Source: Taeniopygia guttata
Lineage: Eukaryota > Chordata > Aves > Passeriformes > Estrildidae
NCBI RefSeq assembly: GCF_048771995.1
Contig: NC_133063.1
Span: 15,728,063 to 15,792,062, forward strand
Direction of reading: 5' to 3'
Length of the DNA stretch: 64,000 nucleotides
The notes under the pieces were generated by a model. It was not told the origin of the DNA. It worked only from the letters and a program-made list of their open reading frames with translations, and did no database searches. Both the position numbers and the translations under genes were made by a program. This document shows, piece after piece, positions 1 to 13,371 of this stretch (position 1 is its first letter; every line of letters begins with the position of its first letter).

Positions 1-109
1 TATTTTTGCTTATCTATAACATGTTCTGCTGCCCTGCCGCAGGTCTGTCCTGCAGGGCAGTGTGCGGGGCTCTGCCCCTCAGTGGGATGGTACAAACATT
101 ATATACCAG

Positions 110-430
110 AAATTACGTGTACTATATTTACAATAATGTGCCAATATCTATTATCTACGTTGAACAGTGTGTCCCCAGCCTAAACCAATAGAAAAATGCC
201 AACATCACCAAGAACATGGAGGTAAGGAAGAAGAAGGAGGAAGAACAGGATCAGGCCCACTTTCCTCCATCTTAGAATTCCTGACCCCCCTGTACAAAGT
301 AAAACCCCCCTGTACAGGTGTTAAAACCCCCCTGTACAATACTAAAAAATTTTACCCTCTAATTTGTGACTACTTTTACTATACCATCTAACCCTCTGTG
401 ACTGCTTGTTCCACCTTCAAAGTTGGTAAT
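110..430 (+). mobile_element. LTR-like fragment of an avian endogenous retrovirus
   Basis: This AT-rich stretch contains a CCAAT-like box (about 184) and a run of three near-copies of AAACCCCCCTGTACA (282-340), followed by a pyrimidine-rich tail. The composition and motif order resemble an LTR seen repeatedly in songbird genomes, probably ERVL or ERV1 related. No second LTR or internal region was recognised. The family and both ends are uncertain. Confidence 0.3.
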
Positions 431-3400
431 TCATTCCATGGTTCAAACTCAAAATCACAGCTGTTTTCTGCTGCTTGCCAGGGTCTAAAATGCTTTTGAC
501 CAAGGCCTGGAACCTCTGAAAATGTCTGAGGGACATTTTGAGTTCCGACAACTGTCTTCTAGACCTATAATAAAAATGTGTCTCTGTAAGGAAAGGGTAG
601 TATATGTTTTTTTTCCAGTTAGTAGACTCAAGTATTAACAAACAAGTTTGCATGTGCTCTCTCAGCATTCATGCATTAAGACTTCTGCAAAGTCCATCCA
701 CTGCCTTGAAAACAGTGTGAAGTGCAGATTTAATGTGTATTGTTTCCAGTCTTGCAGGAGAAGTTATCTGAGAAGATACAAACGCTGTTTTCTTCAAAGC
801 CTCGAAGATTGCAGTGAAAGACAGAGGAGGAAGATCCAGCTGGGGAAACTATACTACACTAGTCCTCCTATCAGCCTGTGTCCGTAGGACAACCCATAGT
901 GTAGACACTGGACTCAGCTTTGCCTGAATTCCAGCATGGAGAGATAGCAAAGTTTCTGCTGGGTGACTAAACTTCTGCAGTTGACAGAACCAAACTTGCA
1001 TATGCTCTTGCTGCATCATCTTTCTTTGGTGTTGTACATTGGATCTTGGGGATACCTGCTGAGCCATTGTCCTCTTTCTACCTTTGAACCGCATTCAGCA
1101 TTCTCTTTTCTAATTTTGTGGCAAGTATAGCGGTGCAAGACTTTGAGGCTTGTAGAGGAGCAGCAACCATCATCTTGCTCATGTGTTCCTTCATTTTGCT
1201 GCTATATATTAGGCCTTGAAAAGGAGAAGAGTTGGTGTTTTCCCAGTAGCCTACTGTGTTCTCTAATGGTTTTTGGCAGTTGATAAGTAAGCAGATTTCC
1301 TAGGATCTAATTGAGAGTGTAGAGAAAAGTTTATCCATCAACATTAGTTGAACAAGTTTTTATTTTCTGTTTAATTAAACATCATCCTCTTCATTGCAGG
1401 CTAGAGGATTAAGGTAACTACAGTCCTGCTTCTTACTGGCACAGGTTTAAAGATATGTTAATCAGAACAGGGAAGAAGGATTTAGGAGTATTGTAAACTT
1501 ATTTGCATTTACTTACCTAGCACATCTTTCTAACTGGTTCTAAAAGCCTGGAAACCTTCAGCCCCTAAAACAGGTAAGTCACTGAAAAATGCAGTATCCC
1601 TACAGACAGATAAGGTTTGCATGACAGTGACAAGCTTAAGTATTCTGTCAGTTCTGCTTTGGGAAGGAAACACTGCTCCCTTCCTGTAAAACAGCTGTAT
1701 CTGTTTAGACAATACCTTTCCCTGAAGGAAACTTTTCCACTAGAAGGAGTAGCGAGCCTCCAAGCTCCTACTGGCAAAAGTTGTAGAGTAGGTACCAAAT
1801 TAGATGGTTACTGTACTCGGCAGGAGTGGGCTTGAAGTGTGAGATGCTGAGGCCTGTGCAGCAGGCCTCAGCCAAAGCTGATTTACAAGATGAATCCTGT
1901 GACTAACAGTATTGTTAGCTAAAAACAAAAGACTGAGGTGCTTATGCTAGCTGTTTATCACCAAACAGGCTGCTTTAGAAATTTTCACATCTTGTCCAAT
2001 TCACTGCAATATATGTATCATTTTAAGGAACTTTCCCACCAGGCATTAATAGAGGCTTGTTTGTAGGATATATTTTAGGAAAAAACCCTCCCAGTCAAGA
2101 CCTGGCCTCAGGCCATGCTCTGCCCCCAATTGGGAGGGAAGTAGACCATCAGATGTAGTTTCTTCTGCACTAAAAATCAAGTCACTTTGACTTGTTGATT
2201 TGGGCCTATTTAGGCTGATTTGGCTGGATCCTCTTTCAGGGTGAATTTGGAGACCTCATCTAGGAGTGGATGCACCAAGTAGAATTTTACCAGTTGCTAG
2301 GAAGGGTTCTCCATGTCCTCACTGTAAAATGGGGCTCCCCATCAATTTCTTACTCTGGATGATGGTAAAGTATTTAGACAATTGGTGTTTTATCTTTCTA
2401 AATCACTGTCCTTTCTCTTGTGTAGGAATGATGAGGTGCATTATCTTGCTTATTTTTCTATGTTGCTAAAGCTGAACAAGTAGTAAGCTTATTGTTTTAT
2501 TGAATGCATAATTTTACTTTGTGTTGCCTTAATACTCATAGTAAAATAAGACCATTCTTTCCATTGGTATCGGTGTTCTTTAAATTGCCTCATCAATTGG
2601 CAAAACGAAGTGAGAGGATATTTTGTGACCAAGACTATTGTCTTTTATGCATGTATGCCACAGCAGATGCTCACAAAGTGCTATTTTTTGTATAATACAA
2701 GTTCAGGAGCTGTTTCTCTCCACATCCTGTGCAGCAATTTCAACTGTGCTCCGTATGTACATTTGGGCCCTGTTCTACACCATGGAACAGGTACAGAACT
2801 TACTATAAGTAAGTCTTGTTTTCAGTTGAGTTCAGCTGAATCGTTTCCGTTGAATGAGCTGAGTGAAGCTACCTGTGTCAGGGACTAAAACTGTCTTGCT
2901 CTTAGTGATGCTGTGCACAGATAAAATGTACGTGCATCACAGAGTAAGGTAACATTAGAGAAAGGATCAGCACAACATTTTTTTTTCCTTTAATTTCAGG
3001 CTTTTGGTTGGTTTGATTTGACTTTTGTGACTGGTCAGAACTCTGGAAGAAATATTTGGGACATGTGGTGAATATAATATGCAGTCAGAGAATTAGTCAT
3101 CTAAATACTGTTTAATTGTGACTTGATTAGTTTGTAAGCTTTATATCATGTTAATCATGCTTCAGCATTGACAGTCTGTCTCTAATCACACTAACTTACT
3201 GGATATGCAGCTGCTTCAATCTATTTAGCTTCTGTTCAGAACCACAACAATCAAGGCATGGTTTGTCTGGAGCATGCAACATGCATGCTTACATAAAACT
3301 CTCAGTTGTACCCCTGAGCAAACCGGAACTAATGTAAATGCCTTGGGACATTTCTTCTGTCTTTACCATCTTTTTATCATGAGTTACTGCTGTTTCTTCG

Positions 3401-6329
3401 TCTCTGCAAAGGTGATGGCTTTTACCATGAGACTTGATGGAATTTGAGTGATTTCTATGCATTGTACTTATATTGTTTATAATTGAACAAGAATGTTGTA
3501 ATTATAATTGAACTAGAATGTTGTTTTCTTCTCCCACTTTGTTGTCAGATAAATGTAGCAAAACACACTGTATATGCACACCATACAGAAAGGTGCTCTC
3601 TGTTTTAAACACAACAGATTTCCTTTTCTCATAGATGCCAGGATTACTTGTGGTGGCATGGAGAACAAGGACTGCTAGCTATCATATCCTCCTCTGTCTC
3701 CCTAGTTCTTGATCAATGCCAGTGCTGATCCCAGAAGCCTTTTTGTTTTGGCGGAGAAAGTTCAGAGTTGAGTTGTTACATACAGTTACTGTTTTGCATT
3801 TTTCGTATTTCTCTGTCCTTGGTGTGGCCTTGATGTGCTCCAGGCAGCACTGCCAATTCTTTGTTTTTACCAGTCATTCTTAGCTCTTGTTACTGTTCTT
3901 GTTCTCTTGACTTGCTGCCTGTGCACTGCTCATTGAGCCATTTCTTCTGGCGCACAAGTGTTTATGCTCCAGTGTAATGATTCTTTTACAGAGCAGGTTT
4001 CACCTGCAGCCTTTTAATACTGCAAGAGAAGGAAGAGGTCATTACAAAAGAGGCTATCGTTGGGTCTTTTTTTCTTTTAATCCCTTTTCCCCCCCTTGCA
4101 TTTTATACTCAGATACTTCAGCTTTGTCTCCGAGTTAAGATATTCTCTCCACAAGCCCGTAATAAAATTACAGGATAAATCACAGGTCTGCATGTGGTTT
4201 ATCAAGTTGAGACAGAAAAACTTCTCGGAGAACTAAATGGAGTGCTTTGAACACTTTTGGCAGGTTGTATTTTGACATAAACCTTGCTGTTACCCAGTAG
4301 TCTTGAGTGGCTCTGCAAAAGACATGCACAGCTGCAGTCTCTTTTGGCTCCAAAACAGCACTGCCTAGGGAAACCTTCTGTTGATCCTAATCTTCTAGAA
4401 GATCTTCTGGGAATTAGACTGACTTCTCCTGTAGCCCACCACTACCAGGAAGATTCCTGAAGCAGCTCTGGTCTTGCTAGTGAGAAAAATCTATTTGGCA
4501 AAACTTTTTTCATCACATAATGTGAATTTCTCATTTTCAGATATTCCTAAGTAGAGCTTTGATGCTACATGAACTAGACTCATCATTTCTGTGTTCCATT
4601 CTAGTGTTTCCAATATTTTTTTTTTCTTTATTGGCAACTTATTCAGAAAATTTCTATTTATTTCTTTTAAAACTCATTTCAAATAAAAGGTCAGGCTGCA
4701 GGGGAGGGTTCTGTCCTCCCAAAGTATCAATTCCACAGGCTGCAGGTCATGCACAAAGATTTTTTGAGGGTATTGCTGTGTGGACAGGACAGAGGCCATT
4801 AGCATTGTAACTATTTATTCTTGTTCTGCCAGCCCAAATTGTGCCCAGAAAGCTTCATAGTAAAAGTATTCATTACTGTGATATGAGCAGAATGATCTGC
4901 AGAGACAGAAAAAGGCGATCAGGCACTTTACTCTTAATTAGAATGTATTACTGGTGTGTAGTTTATTGCCTACCACATAAGATCTGTTCTTTGTCAGTGA
5001 TAGTTATGCTAAGCTCCTTAACACAACAGGTATGTATCAAAGCCATGTGCTTTGATTTGGGGAAATCTCCACTTTGGGCCAAGGTGGTAGGCAGGTACCC
5101 TCAAAGAATACTTATGCTGTTCTGCATGGACTTGTCATCTGTGAATTATTTTTTTAAAAGAAAACATTCACTGTCAAAATTGACAGATAATTAACAGTTA
5201 TTGCAATAGGCCAGTCCTGAAGAAGTCTGCTACTGAACTGACAAATGTAAAACTGTCCTTTTCTTGCTACTGTAAATTTTCCTGTAGGTTCAGGAAGTTC
5301 CTTTGGTGTTCCCACATCAGCATCCCAAAGAAGTCAACAATCCAGAAAGTGTCACCATGTTTTCATTTTTATATATACTGATAGAAAGTGATTTTAATCT
5401 ATTAGACTTAAATGCAAGAGTTGAATTTCTGATTTACAATCAGCTCAGTTTTTCCTGCTGCTTTAATAAGACCCTTTATATTAACCTTAAATGGCAATTC
5501 AGATCAGTCTTCCCTTCTTCATCTATCACTCATGAAGTCCAGTAAGACTCAGTGCCTCCCTGTTGCTGCTGGCTGGTTACCTAAGCATCTGAAATGTGAA
5601 ATATGCTGGGGTACACTGCAGTCTCTGCAGCACAGTTTCCTCAGCATCACCTAAGTTAAACGTCAATGTCACTAGTTTCTAAGGTAAAGATATTAGTTAT
5701 GACTGAAAATCTGAGACGTCATGTAATGAAATTCTGAATAGGAAGTGATGTACTGCATCCAGTGGCAGGGGGCTCAGGAAGAGTAACATTTGTAAGTGGC
5801 ATTTCATGGCATTGTGCTAAAAAGCGGCAATGAAGAGCATGCAAATGCAGCACTGGGGAGTTCAGTGTAAACCTCTGTAATGCCACACTTTTGTGTTTCC
5901 CTTACAAAAATTATCTTCCTCAGAAAGGTGTAATTGATGCATTTCCTTAATAGACAACACAGATCTTAATCCATTCTAAATTAACACTGGAGTGGAAAAA
6001 CAACTAAGCAACCAGTTTATTAAGCTATGATTCTCAAAACAAGGTTTTTAAAGCAATTTTGCCTGGAAATATAAGCCTTGTCGGTTTTTTAAAACTAAAC
6101 TCTTCAAATGCTATGCAGTACTTTCTTTCAAGTCCAGCAAGTTTCATTTGACCAGAATCTAACAAAATTTGAGTACTTAAATGTGTGGATAATTTTTTAG
6201 AAATTAATAACTGCTACCAGCCAGAAAATACTTTGTGTGAATCACAAAACACTAATAAAGACACAGAGGAAGATACTACCATTTAGCATTATGACCAACC
6301 CATTGTTTTGAAAGGGGCAGTTACATTTG
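431..6329. other. Gene-poor stretch, nothing firmly assigned
   Basis: No exon of a recognised protein was found on either strand. On the minus strand, 417-560 is open behind a possible acceptor (TTATAG) and ends in a stop. On the plus strand, 736-1130 shows protein-like pieces broken by several stops. Neither matches a family I know. The rest is AT-rich single-copy-looking DNA with short homopolymer runs. Confidence 0.4.
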
Positions 6330-6849
6330 TGTGTCAGGCCCCACATGCACTGATTGTTTGGGTTTGAAAGCAAAAACCAGTGAGAGACTTCAAGTCAGAA
6401 ATACAATTTATTAGAAAAAGGGAAAAGAAACAAAATACATGCAATAATTCAAAAGAGAAACCACTGACAGAGTCAGAATACAACCAGACACCCTTTTGGC
6501 CAGGGTGTTGGTAGCAGTCTAAATTGGAATGGCTGCAGTCCTGGAGCAGCAGATGTGGTTCTGTTGGAGCAGTGATCCTGTATAAGGGTGTAGTCTTCCT
6601 CTGAAGGTCCAGTTGAAAGACCCAGCTGTTCCTCTTGGGAACCTGTGGAAAGGCTGAATATGATTTCCCAAAACCCCAGATTATATCCAGGTAGGAATGT
6701 CTGGCTCCTCCCTCTGGGCAGAGAATCTCACAATGAGATGTTATAGTTCTTATCAGTCAGGCAGTGACATTCAGTAGTCTGTTATCAGTAGATGTCTCTG
6801 GGAGGGAGAATTGGTTGTGAAAGAGATAAGGAAAACTGCCCACTTAACA
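6330..6849 (-). mobile_element. Solo LTR, avian ERVL-type
   Basis: Read on the minus strand, the element starts TGTTAAG and ends GACACA, giving the TG...CA ends of an LTR. An AATAAA-type signal (AATAAATTG) lies near 6405. The order is a U3-like region, a poly-A signal and then a short U5-like tail. No internal retroviral region adjoins it, so it is probably a solo LTR left by recombination. No clear target-site duplication was seen. The ERVL assignment is from memory of avian repeats. The age is moderate, since the motifs are still easy to read. Confidence 0.55.
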
Positions 6850-9800
6850 GAAGACAACTGCTGTACAGATTGCAAGTAGAATACATCTTGTCTTGCAATC
6901 TGGGACATAGTCTCTGTGATCACTCCCTCTCAGTGGTTTATAGTTGCAGGTTGCTCTTGCCTTGCACTGGCAGATCCTTGGGTTGCTGTGGTTGCCTGCT
7001 TTGTCTGCCCAGCCTCTGCACACAGTCATAAGGGTGATCATCCAGCCACAGCAGTAACAAGTACTGAGATAATCCAACTTTCTGTTTTTCAGGCCCACAG
7101 CTTGGACATACTGTGCTGTTCCAGCTGTTCCTGGCATGATTCCTAGGGTATGCTGGCTTTTGGAAGATGTCCAAAGGACAGGGCTTCTGGATACCCTTGG
7201 CTACCTACATGAATGTGAGGAGATGTGGTCCATAATCCAGATCCTGGTGCACACTTAGGAACAAATAGAGAAAGCTGTGACTTTATTATGGTCTTTAGTC
7301 ACCTAGACTGCATGACATAGATGGTCTTGCAATGACACACAGGTAAAACTACAGGTGATTAAGTAAGGTACTTCTACTGTCTGATCACACATGTGCACAG
7401 TGCTTCCCTATACTAGAATATCTTTTCCACAGGAAATAACTGCAGCAAGCAGTAATGTCATTGGCTGTGTCAGAACTCCTGTTGGGAATCTGTTGTGGTT
7501 CCCAGAACATGTGTGCGCACATATGTAGATGCCACAGCGCACCAGAGCCCAGGTTAGCTCTGTTATTCCAGCGTGGTGGGTGCGAAGTGAACTGCCCTGG
7601 CTGGGGTGGAGCCACAGGCAGAACTTTAGAGCTATCGAAGCTCTAAACAGAGAAGTGGTGCTCCTAAGCAGCGGGGCACGGACTAGGCAAAGAAGAAGGA
7701 GAAGTCTCTCAGGCTGTGAAGTTCCAATACACTTCAACAAGGTCAGAGGGACCAGGACAAGGAATGCCTCTGAGCACCTCTGTGCATGGGATTTTAAATC
7801 ATAGCAAAGCGGGGTGTACACAAAATGAGAACCAACAGGGAAATACCAGAGGTGGAGTTTTGGGGTAACAACTAATCAGCATAGGGGGAAGAGAGAGGTC
7901 TTGGTTGGGGACTGATCTGGGGAATGAATGGCAGGGAATGTTCTAGAACAAGGGACAGGTTTGCCTTGACAGGCAGGGAAGAGTCTGGAACAAGGGGAAG
8001 GGACACCTTGAGGGACACCTGGAAGGGAGGGCACAACTTAGGGAGAAACCAACTAGGGGAAAACATTGGGGGATACCAGAACAGACCAACAATCAACTTA
8101 ATAAAATAAACATAAAACACGAACTGCAACACGTAGAGGTTTCTTTTCCTTCCCATAACCATGTTTTCGTCTGGTTTCTTAACTACTAGGCTCAAGCAAA
8201 ATACACATTTTCTCAAAAAGCAATTTTAAGCCTTTTTTGTTTTAACAGGCATACAAACTCTAAATTTACAGAAGTGACCACCACAACATGTAGCAATATG
8301 GTTTTGTTTTCTTTCTGCTTGCATACAAATTTGGAAAAAAAATGCCATATTTAATTTCACCTGGAAAAAAAACCAAGTGGTGTATTTCTCCTCATTGGAT
8401 GCAAATATTTTGTGCTCTTCATTTTGCCAAGTGACACTATCCAAAACTGTTTAATTACTGAGAAATGTTGAAAATACATAACATTGAAAGCATCATTTTG
8501 AGTTGTAGCCTTCTTTCAGAAGATGAGAACAATGCAATTCCTAATGTTCTTATCCTAAAATACACTGAGCTGGTTCATACTAAGGATGCAGAGTCTTTGA
8601 GCATTCCTGGTAAGTTATGATTTCCCTGTGCTATGTCAAAAAGCTTTCTGCTTCACCACAAACATCTTTTGAGTTCTCTGTAGAGGCAGTGCATTCTTCT
8701 TACAGTGAAGGAATATGGTGAGAACCTCTGCCTCTGTAACAACAGCCCATGTAGCAATGAGTGGGGCAAAAGTAAAGCAGATACGCATAAAGCTGCAACA
8801 CATGCAAGTGAAACTGGTTGGCATCTGAGGGTAGTAACACCTGTCCCAGTGACCTGAGCAAAGCTGATGCGCCAGAGGTCACCAGTATGTCTAAAAGTGG
8901 GTTGGCTATCTTGTGGGCCACCTAAAAGAGACATGCTTCAAGGGTTTCAGGTTCTGCTGCTCTGCCTGTGCACATTCTGGTAAGGAGAATGGTTTGCTCT
9001 GTTATAAATGGGGTCCCATATGTCCAATTTCATAACCCACAAGATAAAATTTAGCACTATTTTTTAATTGAGGTATAAAATAATAATACAATAAAATATA
9101 ATGAAGTAGTTACGAAGAGTTATTTGGCAGTGGTTCAGATAAAGCATAAGCAAAACCAACCACTGTACAGGGAGGGCTTCCCACCCTGCCTCCTGTACGA
9201 AATGCAAAAGAATCCAAGCACAACTTTCATATTGTATGCTAATACATATTTATCAATAGTTCCCGTAAATCTCCTCCCATTTCTGATTCTTGTAATCTAC
9301 GACGCTATACTGCATAACACATGTGTTGTTAAGGGGTCTTATTGGCTCTTTGGTGGTCTTTCCAGAGGAAGGCTCGCCGTCTTCCTCACTGTCCTCTGAA
9401 TGACCTGGCAGGTTGCGTATTCACATTGAGCTTGATGTTATATAAGTAAGCATTATGTTCCAATTGAGCCTTATTATTTCATACATAAGATCACTATTTT
9501 AGGTTCCCTATCTGGAATGGTCCCAATTTTATTAATATGCAAGGTCGATCCTGCTCTGGGAGTTGTCTTTTCATTTCAGCTGATGCCAGTTTTGGTTTGG
9601 AAGTCAGTTCCTAACTTCTTGCATTCCCAGGGCTGAATCCAACTCCTGCATCCTGCTTCCCACATGGTTTCTTGAAGAAACTCATCTGCTTCATAACACT
9701 AATCACATGTACTTTTCCAATTATTTTCCCAAATTATTGATATAATTACAACTTATTCAGCATGAATCACATCCATTTATCACAGCTCCCAGGCACAACT

Positions 9801-10960
9801 GGCTTCTAACCAGGGGTTTTCCTGAGAATTGCCCCATAGTTACTATGTCTAATTCAGTGCTTTTCCTCCTTCTTTGCTCCCTGGCCCCTAAATAGAGATC
9901 AGAGTTTTAAGTCAGTTCTTGTGTACTTCTTTTCTCCTGTGGGGACGCTCCATGCCTCCCTTCCTCCTGACTTACTAGAACTCTGAAAGTCCGTGTGCAT
10001 AAAATTCCCCATACAAAGCAAGGCCAAGGGATCTTGCCTTTCTCTAGTGATGTAGTGAATTCTCTGTCATTTGAAAGCCCTAAATCAGAATTAGCATCTC
10101 TTCAAAGAGGCCCCTTGCTGAAAGGAAGATTTTGAGGCAGGAATTACAGCTTCTCAATGACATAAAGACTTCTTTTTTAAAGAGGTTTTGAAATTTATCC
10201 TTCTAAAATCTGACAGCAACTTTCTTTCAACAACTTCAGCTTCAAGTGCTCCTTTTTTGATCTGATTTTGGTTATCCTCTCAAAGAAAGAAGAACACAAT
10301 ATGCCAATGTGACTGTTCTCTCAGCTATGGCTCGTGCTATGGCCTGATGGAGCACCATGCAGGCAGGACAGGAGGCCAGAAGGAGCAGAAGGGCCCTTAT
10401 GCAGTCACTGTCACCTGCAGCTTGCTGTCCCTTGCAGCCATTATCTTTTGTCTGCCAGTCTCTTCAGAATCTGCTGATGTGTGGAAAGGGACAAAACTGC
10501 CAAGCTCAGATATAAAACATCATACTGCCCAGAAAGTTCTTGAAACAGACCCAACAGCATCTGGATTGCTGAGGCTTTCCTGGTCCCTTTTGTGAGAGAC
10601 AGGACACCCACATCAATATGGAGGAAGAGGGATGAGCACTCTCAATGTTGACTTAGGTGACTAATTATTCTCTTTCTTTTTGCTGACAAGTAAAAGAATA
10701 GAAAGGTGCGGGTGGTAGGTGATGAAACACTGCAACTTGGATGTTGAATACACGGATTCAGGCGACAGACAACTCTGTGCCAAAGGGGATTGAAGCCGTT
10801 TAATTATTGATGAGCTTGTGAAGTAAAGGTTAAATCACAGAGTACCTAGTTCGAGAGACCGAAATGGACCATGACATTCTTGGAGAAAATTCTCGGCTAC
10901 TCAAATGTTACAAAAACCTTTTTGCCTTAGCGCTCTCTCTTGTCCCCCTTTTCGTCCCAG
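6850..10960. other. Intergenic DNA with unassigned open stretches
   Basis: No recognised gene was found. On the minus strand, 7408-7821 is open for 137 codons and 8700-8915 is open behind a possible acceptor (CTTTTAG at about 8916), but neither translation resembles a family I know. Base 7900-8100 is purine-rich with repeated GGGA/GGGACA words. The remainder is ordinary AT-rich sequence. Confidence 0.35.
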
Positions 10961-10968
10961 CTAGCTCT

Positions 10969-11820
10969 GTGGGGGGGGGGGGAGCGCTGGCAACTTCCGT
11001 GTTTTCCGGCGAACCCTCGCGGGTAACTGCCGGTGCTGCGTGGGTTTGGGAGCTAGGCGAGTCCCGAGGCGAGTAAAAGGAGAGAGACTTTTTCCCCCGC
11101 GGGCGATATCTCAGTTTATTATGGCTTGGTTGGGAAGGAAAAAACCGAGAAGCTGCTGCGTGCTCAGTTCGAGTTTGTCCGTGCCGCCTGGCCGATTCAG
11201 GGGCGGGGCGGCGCGCTCCGGTGCTGGCCGCGATCCAAGAGACGCTGTGTGCAGAGCCGCGGCGCTGCTGCCGGCACGTGCAGGAGCCGCGGCGACCGCG
11301 GCAGCGGCGGCGGCTGCGGTTCGGCTGTGGCAGCGATCGCGGGGCAGTCCGGGGCGGCCGCGATCGCCCGAGGCAGCGGCGGTTGCGGCAGGGGCCGGGA
11401 GAGAGAGAGAGCCGCGGCAGCACGCAGGGATCCGGCGGGAGAAGAGGCGGCGGGCCGGGCAGCAGCAGCGAACAGGGGCCGGGCGGGAGAAAAAGCACCG
11501 GGGCGTCCCCAACCGGCTCTATAAGTACGGGATAGGGGAAACCCGAGGCGGCCAATGAGATAACGCCACGGGGGGACTTGGGGATAGTGGGGTGCAGGGG
11601 TCCAATGGGAGATGGACAGATGGAAGGGTGCCCGGTCGTCTCTCGACCCCGCTGCGTGGCTGACAGATGGTCTGAGAGACGTAAACAAAGTGACTAAGCA
11701 CTTCCTCGGGAAGGCAGACCGCGGGGGGAAATGGGAGAACCCGGGGGGTCACTTACAGAGTGCGGGGGGATACATGGAATGACCTTATACATAATAGAAC
11801 ATATAATAACACAATTCCAC
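10969..11820 (-). mobile_element. LTR-like GC-rich element (probable ERVK-type solo LTR)
   Basis: Read on the minus strand, the block starts TGTGGAATTG. It carries two CATTGG (CCAAT) boxes at about 11,600 and 11,555, a TATA-like ACTTATAG near 11,520 and a very GC-rich leader. An AATAAACTG signal follows near 11,118, then a U5-like tail ending in a C-run and CACA. This order is that of a retroviral LTR. A host CpG-island promoter is the main alternative. It starts about 65 bases downstream of the last recognisable YTHDC2 exon, so it may mark the point where that gene copy was broken. No clear target-site duplication adjoins its ends. Confidence 0.5.
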
Positions 11821-11884
11821 ACCTTTTCACATCTTTTTACAATTCCTCTACATGAAGCAAACCCAGGAGTAATTTCTTACTTAC

Positions 11885-11993
11885 TTCAGGGTCCAGTTTG
11901 AGATGGAGCCATTCATCCAGCTTCAGCAGTGCCAGATCAGCGATGTCTTGTCCTCCATCTCACTGTCGCTGCTATCATTAGATACCCCTCCCC
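11885..11993 (-). CDS. YTHDC2: YTHDC2-like exon 24 with 1-base loss; last exon found
   Basis: The exon reads NDSSDSEMEDKT, then loses one base and continues in another frame as ADLALLKLDEWLHLKLDPE. At 109 bases it is one short of what the phases need. The acceptor is AATTCAG and the donor GTAAGT. The family's next exon (QLRQKWHSLF region) and the later YTH-domain exons were not found in 1-11,884. Confidence 0.83.
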
Positions 11994-13089
11994 CTGAATT
12001 AAAGACAAAAGGTACATTAGCATTTCCATATTTTTTCTACTATTATTTCTACACAAAAACCCGCATACTACGGTATTACCAGCAATAATGTTTTTCCTTC
12101 TAAAATTGACTTGTAAAACTACCTCTTCTTTTCTGCAAATACACTGCAAAGTCTTTGCTCCAGATAGCAGCAATCAAGCCAGACCTGCTGAAGGTCCTGC
12201 TGTGTAAAAACCTGTATTGATATGATGTGACCCAACTCATGTACCTTCACCAGTATCCACAGGCCACTACACAACTTTTGCCTAAAGCTGTTTGCAAAAT
12301 CACACATGCCTCTATTTCCTAGTAAAACAGCAGATCTAAAGACCTAGTAAGAAAAAAAAAAATCTATACATATAGCTATTAATTAGGATTCTTTATTTTT
12401 CTTAAGTGCAATTCAATCAGCATGAGCACTACTCTAAGGTTCGCAGTTTAAAAGCAAGACAGGAAAGCTCTAGAAATAAGTTGGACTTTTAGTTTGATTC
12501 AAACTATGACAACTAGAAGCAGTTATTTTTGCTTCCATTCCAAGAGGACTCAATTTAAATCAGAAAAAAGAAGGAAATTTCTATATATTCTCTATTACTC
12601 ACAGTTAATAGTACAGTTAACTGAAATTAAAAATTATCAGTAGAACATGTCTTGAAAATGTATGTGTTAGCTAGAAGCAACATGACTTGTTTGCCATATT
12701 GATTGTTTCTAAATTATTCTGTTTGAATAATCTGGTTCAATGTATCAAGTAAAGTAGTCTGTAGAAAAAGAACATGCATACTACACTTCTCAGTACCAGT
12801 ACTACAGTTCTCATTAGACATTGTGGCTGTATTCTTTCCTTACAAACTATACTACAGTTTCTGAGACCCTACAACTGTGTAATTTATGGACTTGAATATG
12901 TAAGGAATCCCAAAATGGAGAGATTTATTACAGAACCAACAAACTCTTCCTGAATAGCTGCAGGAATTATAACAGCACTATTTTCAGAATCAGCCAATAC
13001 ATGTATTAAATATTACTGAAAAATAAGTTTTCCATGTCACACGCTGATGTATAGCAACGGAAACATCCCAAATCCAGACTCCAGTGTAC

Positions 13090-13285
13090 CTCGAAAGGAT
13101 GAAGATGCCTGCAAGGCATTACTTGGCAGTCTGGCTGGTCCACAGAAGAGGGCCACCGTGACAGGTGTCACAACAGAGCAGCACCTGATGTTTGCTGTCT
13201 TGTGAGCTCTCGTCATTTCATCATATATAAGCCAGTCTGTAGGGAGAGCCTGGATGGCTGCAGCTTGTCCATTTGCTGGGGCAAT
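13090..13285 (-). CDS. YTHDC2: YTHDC2-like exon 23 (OB fold end)
   Basis: The exon encodes IAPANGQAAAIQALPTDWLI, YDEMTRAHKTANIRCCSVVT and CGPARLPSNALQASSSF. The acceptor is TGCACAG and the donor GTACAC. A CR1 3' end lies in the intron upstream of it. Confidence 0.87.
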
Positions 13286-13371
13286 CTGTGCAAGAGCAGG
13301 TAAAACCAGGCTATTAAACCCTCTACCTGTAATTAATGTAAATTTGAACGTATTTCTCATTTTATCCGGAG

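Noticed and set aside
7408-7821. 137-codon minus-strand open frame as a gene
   Set aside because: There is no recognisable domain, no splice context and no conserved start. Its length is within chance for this composition.
10908-11555. Several long open frames on both strands of the GC-rich block
   Set aside because: GC-rich DNA has few stops, and the Arg/Ala/Pro-rich translations look compositional. The motifs fit an LTR better.
10920-11830. GAAAAGG on both sides of the GC-rich LTR-like block as a target-site duplication
   Set aside because: The right-hand copy adjoins the TGTGG start, but the left-hand one is about 15 bases past the CACA end, so it does not flank the element properly.
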